Assembly (NCBI GenBank): GCA_964623055.1
Contig: CAZURK010000034.1
Span: 8,605-72,604 of the forward strand
Length of the DNA: 64,000 nt
From: JADHUC01 sp964623055
GTDB lineage: Bacteria; Planctomycetota; Planctomycetia; Pirellulales; Pirellulaceae
Direction: 5' to 3'
A program made the position numbers and the translations under genes. The notes under the pieces are model-generated. The model was not told the DNA's origin. It made no database searches and saw nothing but the letters and a program-made list of their open reading frames with translations. Positions within the stretch are counted from its first letter, which is position 1, and each line of letters starts with the position of its first letter. Shown here piece after piece: positions 34,444-43,772 of the stretch.

Positions 34444-36054
34444 TCACAAAGCGGGTACGCGGGTGACTCGCGATTTCTGAAGCGTCTGTTGGTACAACAG
34501 CTTGACCTCGGCGGCAGTCAGGGCCCTTTTCCAGATCTTGACCTCGTCAATGAGCCCCGGGAAATACGTGTCGCGCCACGAGTCGTGCTTCGTCCCGGCC
34601 GCGCGGCCGATGACCATCTTCGCCTTGGGGAGATCTCGCAATGGCAGCCCCGGCGTTTCCGCCATTTCTTCTGCGTCCAGTATGCCGTTGATATAGAACC
34701 GGACGCGCCGCCCGTCGTACGTGCCCACTAGGTGATGCCAGACGTCTTTCTTCGGGTACGGTTTCACGTTCTTGCCCCACGCTTTTGATATGACGGAGAT
34801 ACCATGGTCTTTTCCCCGCGAAATGTTGAAAACGGCACCGGTCCAGTAGCCGTAGTTCCCGCCTACGCGCAGTCCAACACCGCAGCCCTGGCTACCTTCG
34901 GCCCAAGAGACGACGCGGCCATAGGTGGAGTACCCTTTCATCTTCACCCAGGTCGAAAGGGCGACGTGTTTCCATCCGTCGAGATTAAGGTCGGGCGACT
35001 GGACCACAATCTTGGTGGAGTAGTTCTTAAAGACCGGTGCCTTGCCCAGGATGCCGTCTTCGAAAACGACGTGGCCCAAGATCTCACCTCGCACGCCACG
35101 GACCAAGTCGACGGGCACCTGGTCGTCGAAGGCCCAGTAATACGCCAGCCCCGCATTTAGCTCGCCCGCGACGACGTCGATCCGTGCGACGTCGCTGGTC
35201 GGGATGTGAACCGGACCGGAGTCCCGTTTCACGACCAGTTCTACTAGGTCGACCGCACCGCGGAGCAGGTCACCACCATGCAACTCAACCGTAGCTATAA
35301 CGCCCTCCTTGTTTAGGGTGATCGTAAGCACACGGCTGAGCGGGATCGCAAGCGCACCATACGGTGTGGTCAGGGCGACGCGGGCGAGGTCGGTCTTGCC
35401 TTTGATCTGGGTGCCGTCGCAAAGCTCGACAATAACGTGGTCGCAGGCCCAGTCGCATTCGGCAAGCCAGTTGCCACGAAGTGATCGGGCATGGCGAACG
35501 TCGGCGAGCTTGACGTCAAGCCGTCCGCTGGGGCAGCGTATCCATAGCCGCGCATTCGTAATACGCCCGACGACGGGAAACTGCTTTGTCTGGACCTTGT
35601 CTTGCCACCCGATGGATTTGGCCGCCGTCACGCGGTCTACCTTCTTGTAGATTTCAAGGATCTGTTGCACGAAGGACTTGCGTTCGGGCGGCTGATCCTC
35701 TGCCCATGCGACGATGATCGGCTCAAGCCACAACCCCAACTCGACGAGCTCGTTCTGCGCTTGCTGCCGTCGTTTGGCGTCGCTAGAGTTCAGCTCGGGC
35801 AAGAGCGTAGTGACACAATCGGCCAGCTCCGGGTGGCTGTTCAGACCTGGCGTGAAAGACTCCACTTCGCTTGGGGAAACCGCCAAATCCCCATAGCACG
35901 TCTCGACGGTGAGATTCTCGGCGTCGAGAACCCCGGTGACGACAGTGCCGTCCATTAGCGCGAACGAGAACGCCGGTGACGTAGTGTCGCCCCCCTCCGC
36001 GAAAGCTGCTGTCGCGAGCAGGACGACGATTCCGAGTGTGCACGTTCTTGGCAT
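34444..36054 (-). CDS. Exported LamG-domain protein
   Basis: A 536-residue protein starting at 36054 (AGGAGGGGAAGGC before ATG; signal MPRTCTLGIVVLLATAAFAEG). The first 300 residues are repeated short beta units of the form DGTVVTGVL, DGTQIKGKTD and GGDLLRGAVD, each a small SH3-like or LSm-like strand set, with a helical stretch (about 85-140). Residues about 320-525 are a LamG/concanavalin-like domain (ALSTWVKMKG, WHHLVGTYDGRRVRFYINGI, GLIDEVKIWKRAL). This design of repeated DG-x-x-x-G units plus LamG is frequent in planctomycete surface proteins; binding of glycans or cell-wall material is inferred only. Confidence 0.78.
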   Translation of the reverse strand: MPRTCTLGIVVLLATAAFAEGGDTTSPAFSFALMDGTVVTGVLDAENLTVETCYGDLAVSPSEVESFTPGLNSHPELADCVTTLLPELNSSDAKRRQQAQNELVELGLWLEPIIVAWAEDQPPERKSFVQQILEIYKKVDRVTAAKSIGWQDKVQTKQFPVVGRITNARLWIRCPSGRLDVKLADVRHARSLRGNWLAECDWACDHVIVELCDGTQIKGKTDLARVALTTPYGALAIPLSRVLTITLNKEGVIATVELHGGDLLRGAVDLVELVVKRDSGPVHIPTSDVARIDVVAGELNAGLAYYWAFDDQVPVDLVRGVRGEILGHVVFEDGILGKAPVFKNYSTKIVVQSPDLNLDGWKHVALSTWVKMKGYSTYGRVVSWAEGSQGCGVGLRVGGNYGYWTGAVFNISRGKDHGISVISKAWGKNVKPYPKKDVWHHLVGTYDGRRVRFYINGILDAEEMAETPGLPLRDLPKAKMVIGRAAGTKHDSWRDTYFPGLIDEVKIWKRALTAAEVKLLYQQTLQKSRVTRVPAL

Positions 36055-36284
36055 GCCTTCCCCTCCTGCAAACAGGGTCTCCGCGGGAGCATATTGTGCC
36101 ATACTACCGCTGTAACACGCTTGGAGCCAGATTCCATTCCGTCACACGGTTGTAACAAGGGATGACGGATCTCTCATGCCTCAGCGTCATTTCACTCCTG
36201 GATCGCCCGAGAAGCGGCTTCCGTCAGGCGCTGCAAACACACGGGCGTCTGGCCGCCACGTACCGCACTATATCCATTGACTGC

Positions 36285-37001
36285 TCAGGGTGAGTCGAAT
36301 TTCGCCTCGCCGCGGTCGACCCATCCATCATGGTTCGCGTCGAGTTGCCTCCAGTAGTGTCGGAGCCGCGATGGGAACTCATCCGCATTGAGTCGGTTGT
36401 CCTCGTTCGCGTCGCAACCATAGAACTCCTCTGCCGCAATGATGTCTGGCCGAGTGCTCAGCCGGAAGTTGTCGAAGCCGACCGTCTCCCCCAAGACAGA
36501 GCAGTTCTCAAGAGTCACTCGAATGGCCTTCACGTCCGCTAGCAACTGCCTCCATGATGTGGGCTCGACATGCCACTTGGAAGCGACAAGGCGAATCGAG
36601 TACGTCTTCCAGTCCTTTGTCGCCTTCTGCGGAGAAAGGTCGGCATGGGCCTCCCCTCGACTGCTGATGACTGTCACCTTTCCGAACGCCGACCAGGGGC
36701 CGCGTGTGGGAATTGCGATTTGGCGAGCGTCGAATCGCAGCGTTCCTCCGTCAAACCTCGACAAGTTGCCTGTGAATTGCTCCGGCGCGAGCACGGCCAT
36801 GCTGTGTTGACTAGCCGTGTCAGTGATCTCGACATGGCCCCCGTCGGCGTCGCGCGTCCGATGAATCAACTCCCCACCCTCCGCCTGCCACCGCTCGATG
36901 TCAAGATCGAATGTACTAATGATATCCGTCTCGTCCGCCCGGGCGGCCATCACCATGGTCAGCAGGCTCACAGCAATCGGGACGAATACACGGTGACTCA
37001 T
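36285..37001 (-). CDS. Exported protein with laminin-B-like domain and EF-hands
   Basis: A 238-residue protein with GGAAAGGG before ATG and signal MSHRVFVPIAVSLLTMVMA. Residues about 25-185 form a jelly-roll like the laminin IV/B domain (STFDLDIERWQAEG at the start, VGFDNFRLSTRP at the end). Residues about 195-235 hold two EF-hand calcium loops, DANEDNRLNADE and DANHDGWVDRGE. It is a calcium-binding secreted protein, perhaps attached to a complex by its EF-hands in the manner of dockerins, though this is inference. A 183-nt gap separates it from the LamG gene downstream. Confidence 0.78.
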   Translation of the reverse strand: MSHRVFVPIAVSLLTMVMAARADETDIISTFDLDIERWQAEGGELIHRTRDADGGHVEITDTASQHSMAVLAPEQFTGNLSRFDGGTLRFDARQIAIPTRGPWSAFGKVTVISSRGEAHADLSPQKATKDWKTYSIRLVASKWHVEPTSWRQLLADVKAIRVTLENCSVLGETVGFDNFRLSTRPDIIAAEEFYGCDANEDNRLNADEFPSRLRHYWRQLDANHDGWVDRGEAKFDSP

Positions 37002-37885
37002 GACTTGCCCTTTCCGCTAAAGAGAGGTAACAAATACTACGCGAAAAATATGACGACCTGGCACCCCCGAAGGTTTTGCGGAAAGCCCAGAAGGCCTGAA
37101 GTCAGCTACTTGCAGGCCTCCGAGCCGGTGTCGCTCCCCAACGCAAATCCTGACCGTGACATGCAAATATCAGGTTGCCGTCGAATGTGTTGCCAGAGGT
37201 ATGGCCGTGACGAGCGACGTTGCCGAGTGAGTTTGTCTACGGTTGAGCGCGGCAGTTCACGACCGTCGAGTCAAGAGGAGGTCTTGCGCATCCGGCGGGG
37301 CCCGCACCTTTGAGTTCTTGATTACGCAAGAGCTACAGACGACACGCCTACGCAGATTCGGCCTCACGCGCTTCAGCGCACATGACGACAGACCCGAGCC
37401 GCGTTGGGGCGGTGGCGTTGCGCGCATCGGGGATATCGACCTAGGTTATCATCGGCATACTTTCGCCTGCTCAGGGACGACGCACCGACCCAACGAAATC
37501 TGTCTCGGCAGATGTGACCGACGGCAGTTAAAGGGAAGCAGAGGGACGAACCGGTCTAATCATTGACGACCTTGGCCGAGTTGCACTCCCGCGGGCGGTC
37601 GAGGAGAGACTCCGCCTTGTAGCCGGGATACGTTGCCATGTATTAGTCGCGTTTGCCTGCGCAGGGAGAACTAGACGAGCGGGGGCATGACCCGTACGTT
37701 CCAGTAGTCGGATGGGGATTGAAATCGCGATCAGTAGGGCGTCGTGGTATCCATGATCTGATGATGGCTTTCCCCCCTGTATCAAAGTAGAATGACGAGA
37801 ACTCGCGCGGAAAAGTGCAGAATGTCGTGACAGACAGCACCGCTTTTTGCCCTGCACCCGTTTTGGAGCGTCGTTCTACAGGCAC
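37002..37885. other. Intergenic stretch
   Basis: No gene seen in 884 nt between divergent genes. It contains the second copy of the dispersed repeat at 37338-37366. Open frames in all directions are short and lack ribosome binding sites. Promoters for both neighbours should be here but none is clear. Confidence 0.4.
37338..37366 (+). repeat. Dispersed repeat, copy 2
   Basis: Partner of 34175-34203 in the same orientation, 3.2 kb away, with three or four mismatches over 29 nt. Confidence 0.5.
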
Positions 37886-39268
37886 ATGTCAACCAACTCG
37901 TTACTACCTGCAGTCGTGATCGCGCTTCTACTGGCACATGCTGCGCTGCCAGCAACGTGTCACGCCCGGCCACCCAAACCGTTCATCTGTCTCTACGGGC
38001 ATAGCGATGATGAGGGCGTCACCGAGGCCTTTCGGAAGCTCTTCCCGCGAATCAACGTTATCGAAGGCACCAGCAGCAACGCGGCCTTTATCAAAGAGCT
38101 GCGAGGTAAAGGCTGCATCTACGCAGCGCACGTCACGAATCCGGTGAATGCGACTGAGGATGAACTCGTGGCCCACTGGCGAGCTCCGTTCGAGAATGAT
38201 CTCGGAGGCCAGTTGCCGGGCGGATACGACGCGATTGCGATCGACGAATTGCGAGCCAATTTCGACGGCAGCGTTCAGTCCCAACGAGTCTGCCGGGCAC
38301 TCGCGAAACTACGGGAGCTCTACCCGCAGAAACAGGTGTATGCGGCGGCGACATGGCATCTCGGATACGAGGCGGCGAAGTACACACAGCAGTTGCGTGC
38401 TGTGAACGAGCATGTTGACATGTTGATGCTCGAAGCGTATCTGCGGGAGACTCGGCCGGCTTACGGCTACTTCGCCGACTGGGCGGACAAGCTGAAGGCG
38501 GTCGAGCCAGGGTTACTGGAAAAGACCGTCTACGGACTGGGAGTTGCTCAGCGTGGGTACCTACATGATGACAGTAGCGAGGTCGGCTTCTTCGGTCATC
38601 TCGACCGGCAATTCCGGGCTATCCGCACTGACGCCGATGCAGCAAGGATGCCGGGCATCATGTTTTGGGTCTACTATCGGAGCGAGACCAGCGTCACGCC
38701 GGAGTATCTGGCGAAGTTGGCCGACCATTACTACCGCAAAAAGAAGAACAGCAGCTTCGGAGACGGTCGTACGAAACAACTGGTAACCAATGCACAATTC
38801 GAAACGCTTGATGGCTGGGAGCTAACTGCCGGAAATGGCGGGCGCGTTGAGCAGTTTCAGTATGACTCTGTGAAAGGATTGCAGGGCGACCACGACGAGC
38901 ACGGTTGGTCATCACACGGCAAACACGGACTAAAGATGTTTCGTGGGCAAAGCCCAAATCGTGCTTCAATCGAGGTCACTGGGCTCGATATGCGAAAGGT
39001 CTACGTAGCAAGCGTGTGGGTCAACGCGGATAGGCCTGACCGTCGCGCAGGCCTGCGAATCACCGATCTGCAAGGAGGGGTCATCGCCGAAGGCCACACC
39101 GCCCGCGCCGGGCGAGGAACTCACTGGAACGAGTGGTCGCGGATAATTCTGACCTTTTCACCAAACAACCCGAACATTCGAATCGAGTTGCACGACACGG
39201 GCGCAGCTCCCGGTACCGTTCTATTCTGGGACTTCATCGAGTTGGAAGCAGCGTGGCCGCTGCATTGA
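37886..39268 (+). CDS. Exported glycosidase-like barrel with C-terminal beta-sandwich
   Basis: A 460-residue protein; start at 37886 because a Sec signal follows (LLPAVVIALLLAHAALPATC). Residues about 30-290 resemble a TIM barrel: YDAIAIDELRANFDGS, DMLMLEAYLRETRPAYGYF, KTVYGLGVAQRG and GIMFWVYYRS, with acids at strand ends. Residues about 305-455 look like a carbohydrate-binding jelly-roll (TNAQFETLDGWELTAGNGGR, ILTFSPNNPNIRIELHDTG, FIELEAAWPL). The family is unknown. It heads a forward run with the next two genes (82- and 102-nt gaps), probably an operon. Confidence 0.72.
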   Translation: MSTNSLLPAVVIALLLAHAALPATCHARPPKPFICLYGHSDDEGVTEAFRKLFPRINVIEGTSSNAAFIKELRGKGCIYAAHVTNPVNATEDELVAHWRAPFENDLGGQLPGGYDAIAIDELRANFDGSVQSQRVCRALAKLRELYPQKQVYAAATWHLGYEAAKYTQQLRAVNEHVDMLMLEAYLRETRPAYGYFADWADKLKAVEPGLLEKTVYGLGVAQRGYLHDDSSEVGFFGHLDRQFRAIRTDADAARMPGIMFWVYYRSETSVTPEYLAKLADHYYRKKKNSSFGDGRTKQLVTNAQFETLDGWELTAGNGGRVEQFQYDSVKGLQGDHDEHGWSSHGKHGLKMFRGQSPNRASIEVTGLDMRKVYVASVWVNADRPDRRAGLRITDLQGGVIAEGHTARAGRGTHWNEWSRIILTFSPNNPNIRIELHDTGAAPGTVLFWDFIELEAAWPLH

Positions 39269-39350
39269 GCTTGGGCCGTCATGGGCTGAAGACATCCCGG
39301 ACTCGGCGCCAGTTGCTTCGATCGCGGCAGCGGCCGCAAGGAGGGTCACT

Positions 39351-42300
39351 ATGCGACATGCATTGAATCTCGCAATGGTCATGCTTGCTCTGGGCGGCTT
39401 CGCCGGGCGGGCGGAAACTGGCTCGGCTCAATCGCTTTACTACCACATCCAGCGGGCGGTCTTTCAATGCCCTAAGATGAACCGTGGACTGGCGGTCGAC
39501 GGCCAGTATTTCTGGGTCGGCGAATTCGGCGGTTGGGTCCGCTGCTACGACCGCGAAGGCCGTCGGCTCCCCGATCGCGACCTCGGCGGGGGGACCGTCC
39601 AGTATCTGGGGCATGGAGCTTCGTCGTCGAAGGAGTTCGTCGCCACCGCTGCTCGCGACTTTGTGGCCGTGCTGCCTATCGACGGTGGGCCGATGCGCCG
39701 CATCAACCACCCGATCAAAGGTTTTGCGGGCGCGGTCGCTTCTACCGGAACCACGCTCTGGGTCATGAATGGCCAGTCGCCGGTGGTCTTCGAGATGGAC
39801 CTCGAAGGCAGGCTGCTTCGCAAATTCACCGCCGCACAGGGCGAAAATGCCTCGTCGCGCGCCATCGCGCTGGATTGCGATGGACACCTCTACGTCCTCG
39901 ACGGAACGCCTGGGCGCAATAAGAACATGCTGGAGTACTTGCCCGACGGAACGCTGATAAGAAAACACGATCTGGCCGTGCCGGCGACGTCCATGGCCAT
40001 CGATCCCGGCGATCCCAGCAAGACGCTCTACACCGTTGACTTCGGCGGCGACCTGACGGTCTACGAGTATTGCCTGGCGCCGGGCAAACCACAGGCGAAA
40101 CAGCTTCCGAAGCTGGCCAGGCCGATCCGCTACCGACCGGAGGGCCGCGAGTTCGTCATCACCAACGGGACGCATCGCTTCAATCGGCCGCTTTACGGCA
40201 GCAACACGGCGTTCTTCGTCCATGGGGGAGACCTTCCCGAAGTCCTGCTCTCCTTGCCCGGCAAAGGCGGGACTCTCCGGCTGGGAATTGCCACGGCCGA
40301 CACGGCCATCTGGCTCCCCGACGCCGACCGGATCGTTGCCCGGTATCGTGGCGGGGCGATGCAATACGAAATCCAGGACGAACTGCTGGGCTCCGGCAAA
40401 CTGGAACTGGACGTGATCTCCATGGGTGATGCCGAAGCCGTGGTGCTGCGAATGCGTTTCTCTGACGAGGCGCCGGCTCTGGACGTGCTGTGGGCCTTCG
40501 GTGGTGCTTCGGGGTACAACGTGTTGAACCTGGACACTTGCGGATACTGCCCTGAAACGGTCTGCTGGTTGCGGCCGGAAGATTGCCAAGGCAACCAGTT
40601 CAAGATCACCGAGACGGGGTTCGAGCTTCTGGCGCCTTGTCACAATTCGCGACCCGTGGCCGGAACTGTGCCTGCAAACTCGACACTGACCATAGCCGAC
40701 GCCAACAAGCTGGATGCGCCCAAGACGCTAATGGGGTCGGACGCAACGGCAAGGCCGATTTTGGCCGGGCGGCGGGCCGTCACCGGCGGCAGAGAGTTGT
40801 TCCTCGCGCTGGAATGGCTGCCGGAAGGAGGCGCGGCGATCAAGCCGGCTGAGATGCCGGCGGTGTTCGACCGGGCCAGAGCGCATCACGAGGCCATCGT
40901 CGGGCGCGGGCGCGTCAGTGCCCCGGACCCGTTCATGGCTGCCGCGGCGGCGGCGATCTGTTCCGCCGGCGACGGTCTTTGGGACCCGCCAACGTACTCC
41001 CACGGCGGCGTCCGATGGCACTTCCCCTATCTCGGCTGGCGCGGGGCCTACATTGCCAGCGAGTTTGGCTGGCACGACCGGGCCCGCACGCACTTACGCA
41101 CGTTTGCCAAGTTTCAACTCAAGGAACCGGCCGACGGGGCGCCGCACGCCGACGAGGAAAGGCAGCTGGCGCGACAGGCCAGCGACTCGATCCTGTATAC
41201 CCGTGGTTACATCCCGACGTTCCCGGAAGGAGAATCCCGCGGCCCTTACGACATGCAGCAGGTCTACATCGATCAGCTCCTGTGGCATTTTCTCTGGACG
41301 GGCGACCTGGAGTTCGTCCGGGAAATGTGGCCCGTGCTGGTCGATCACCTGGCCTATGAAAAGCGCTGCTTTGATCCGGACGACGATGGGTTATATGAGA
41401 ACTTTGCCAACACGTTGATCAGCGACGCGCACCATTACAGCGGAGGCGCGTGCACGCAGGCATCGGCCTACAACTACCGGGCACATCTGCTTGCGGCCAA
41501 GCTGGCCGGACTCATTGGTGAGGATCCCGCTCCCTTCCACCGCGAGGCCGAGAAGATCCGCGCCGCGATGAACGAGGTGCTGTGGATGCCTAAGGACGGC
41601 TGGTACGCCGAGTATCGCGACCTGCTGGGTTTGAAGCGCCTTCATCCCAGCGCCGAGTTGCCTAGCGTATATCACCCGATTGATTCCGACGTTCCCGACA
41701 TGTTCCAGGCTTACCAGATGCTTCGCTACGTCGACACCCAGATCGAGCACGTCCCGGTCGAGGGCGACTCGGTGACGATCTGGACTTCGAACTGGGTCCC
41801 CTGGATCTGGAGCGTTCGCGACGTGATCCAAAGCGAGGTGGCACACACGGCGCTGGCCTACTGGCAGGCGGGCCGACGGAAGAAGGCGTATGACCTGTAC
41901 CGCGGCGTGATTGTCGACGCAATGTATTGCAGCACCGTGCCGGGCGCGTGCCAGGGCACTTCGGAACACAGCCGCCGCAATGCGGGCGTGGCCAGCGACT
42001 TTTCCTGCTCGGTAGCCATGTTCGGACGCGCGATGGTGGAGGGCCTGTTCGGGATCGTTCCGGACGCGCTGGAGGGCGAGTTGCTGATTCGCCCCGGTCT
42101 TCCGAGAGAATGGGACTCGGCCTCCATCGACACGCCCGACGTCGGATACACGTATGCGCATGCCGACAACACGGAGTCATTCGAGGTGCGATCACACTTC
42201 AACCGTCCGATGCGACTGCGGCTGCACGTGGCCGCGCGGCGCGTGCAAGTGGCCGAAGTTACCGTCAACGGCAAGAAGGCGGACTGGAAATGCCTGCCCA

Positions 42301-43670
42301 GAGTGGGCGAGCCGGTCATCGAGGTTTTTGCACCGGAGGCGAACGGGGCCAAAGTGCAGATCCGCTGGCAAGGCGACCAGCCTGCGCAGGCGGAATGTCC
42401 GGCAGTGGTCGGAGCCGGGGAGACGTTCACCGTCGGAGTCAGCCCAGGGCGGCTGTGCGAAGTAAACGACCCGCAGCAGACGCTAAAGGACCTCTCTCGG
42501 GAGGCCGGCTCTTTTCGGGCAACCGCGGCCGGACGGCTTGGCCATCGAACGGTGTTTGCTTGCGTCGAGCAGGGCGACCTTTCGTGGTGGGTGCCCGTGG
42601 AGTTTGAGATCCGGCCGTCATTGGAAGTTTGTAACCCGATCGTCGATTGGGAGGCCGGCGAGCTACAGTTTACGGTCGCCAACAACACGGGCAGGGACGT
42701 ACAGAGCCGGGTGACCGTCACATGTGCGTCGGCGTCCAAGGAAATTCAGTTGCGAGCCGCGTCGCACTCACACTCGGCTGCCCTTCGGCTACCGGCTGCC
42801 GGACTGGTGCCCGGAACGAACCCCGTCGTGGTGAACTTGGGAAAGGGCCAAACGGTCCGCGGCGCAGTGGTAGATTGGCGGAAGCCCGACCATAGCCAGA
42901 AGCTCGTTTTCGAGTGTATCGACCTGGGCGGCGTGTACAACGACCGGGTGACGCAGGTATTCAAGAACGAGTATCGTTCACCCCGGTCGCCCTATTGCTC
43001 GTTGCAGATACCGCTTCATGGTTTCGGCGACTGGTGCTACGGCGGCAGGCGGGAGGAACCTAAGATCGACGATTCTGCGTTGCGCGCGGCGGCTGGCGCG
43101 GAGGGCCGACTGGTCAGCCCACAAGGAATCCCTTTGGCCACACCCGGTCCCGGCGAGCAGCCCAACATCGTCTTCACGTCCCAATGGGACAATTTTCCCG
43201 AGTCGGTGGTGATTCCGCTGAAAGGCCGGGCACGGCACATCTACTTCCTTGTGGCCGGCACCACCCATCCCATGCACTCACAGTTCGACAACGGCGAGAT
43301 CCTCGTCACCTACGACGACGGGCGGCTGGGCCGCCAGCCAAATGCGAGCTACCGCTCGGACGTGAAAAGCCGCTCCCGTTGGCCGCTGGAATCTGCACAA
43401 GGGAACATCCTATTCGCCGTTGGCAATGTAGAGCGATTGCCGCTTCACAACCCGACGACTTGGTGGCCGATCGAGGCCGACTACGATCTGGCCATCGACG
43501 GGTTCTGCGTCCCGGGACCGCATCCACCTCGGATCGACCTGGGCGCAGGCCGCGCAACGCTGTTGGATCTGCCGTTGGATCCCGATCGCGAGCTGCGCTC
43601 ACTGACGGTCCGCTGTCTGGCCAACGAGGTCGTGGTCGGATTAATGTCGGTAACGCTACTGCGGCCATAG
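39351..43670 (+). CDS. Exported propeller plus DUF4450-type six-hairpin glycosidase-like protein
   Basis: A 1439-residue protein with AAGGAGGGT before ATG and signal MRHALNLAMVMLALGGFAGR. Residues about 25-260 read as an NHL-like beta-propeller (GLAVDGQYFWVGEFGGWVRC, ALDCDGHLYVLDGTPG). Then comes a DUF4450-like beta domain (FVITNGTHRFNRPLYGSNTA, about 265-470), followed by an alpha/alpha-six-hairpin barrel (about 500-920) with DDDGLYENFANTLISDAHHY, PSVYHPIDSDVPD and EHSRRNAGVASDFSCSVAMF, as in GH78/GH95/GH127-type enzymes. The last 500 residues are beta domains. Predicted to act on a plant or algal polysaccharide; the bond is not known. The propeller fusion is unusual. Confidence 0.8.
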   Translation: MRHALNLAMVMLALGGFAGRAETGSAQSLYYHIQRAVFQCPKMNRGLAVDGQYFWVGEFGGWVRCYDREGRRLPDRDLGGGTVQYLGHGASSSKEFVATAARDFVAVLPIDGGPMRRINHPIKGFAGAVASTGTTLWVMNGQSPVVFEMDLEGRLLRKFTAAQGENASSRAIALDCDGHLYVLDGTPGRNKNMLEYLPDGTLIRKHDLAVPATSMAIDPGDPSKTLYTVDFGGDLTVYEYCLAPGKPQAKQLPKLARPIRYRPEGREFVITNGTHRFNRPLYGSNTAFFVHGGDLPEVLLSLPGKGGTLRLGIATADTAIWLPDADRIVARYRGGAMQYEIQDELLGSGKLELDVISMGDAEAVVLRMRFSDEAPALDVLWAFGGASGYNVLNLDTCGYCPETVCWLRPEDCQGNQFKITETGFELLAPCHNSRPVAGTVPANSTLTIADANKLDAPKTLMGSDATARPILAGRRAVTGGRELFLALEWLPEGGAAIKPAEMPAVFDRARAHHEAIVGRGRVSAPDPFMAAAAAAICSAGDGLWDPPTYSHGGVRWHFPYLGWRGAYIASEFGWHDRARTHLRTFAKFQLKEPADGAPHADEERQLARQASDSILYTRGYIPTFPEGESRGPYDMQQVYIDQLLWHFLWTGDLEFVREMWPVLVDHLAYEKRCFDPDDDGLYENFANTLISDAHHYSGGACTQASAYNYRAHLLAAKLAGLIGEDPAPFHREAEKIRAAMNEVLWMPKDGWYAEYRDLLGLKRLHPSAELPSVYHPIDSDVPDMFQAYQMLRYVDTQIEHVPVEGDSVTIWTSNWVPWIWSVRDVIQSEVAHTALAYWQAGRRKKAYDLYRGVIVDAMYCSTVPGACQGTSEHSRRNAGVASDFSCSVAMFGRAMVEGLFGIVPDALEGELLIRPGLPREWDSASIDTPDVGYTYAHADNTESFEVRSHFNRPMRLRLHVAARRVQVAEVTVNGKKADWKCLPRVGEPVIEVFAPEANGAKVQIRWQGDQPAQAECPAVVGAGETFTVGVSPGRLCEVNDPQQTLKDLSREAGSFRATAAGRLGHRTVFACVEQGDLSWWVPVEFEIRPSLEVCNPIVDWEAGELQFTVANNTGRDVQSRVTVTCASASKEIQLRAASHSHSAALRLPAAGLVPGTNPVVVNLGKGQTVRGAVVDWRKPDHSQKLVFECIDLGGVYNDRVTQVFKNEYRSPRSPYCSLQIPLHGFGDWCYGGRREEPKIDDSALRAAAGAEGRLVSPQGIPLATPGPGEQPNIVFTSQWDNFPESVVIPLKGRARHIYFLVAGTTHPMHSQFDNGEILVTYDDGRLGRQPNASYRSDVKSRSRWPLESAQGNILFAVGNVERLPLHNPTTWWPIEADYDLAIDGFCVPGPHPPRIDLGAGRATLLDLPLDPDRELRSLTVRCLANEVVVGLMSVTLLRP

Positions 43671-43772
43671 TTATGTAACGGTTGTTGGGAAAACCGGACG
43701 CTAGCGCGTTCCGGCTGATGCGGCATTTGTTTCTCGAACGACGCCAAGCGGAATGACGGGAGGAACGTTGAC

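Noticed and set aside
39279..40643. 454-codon antisense frame in the propeller/DUF4450 gene
   Set aside because: Shadow of the strongly supported plus-strand gene.
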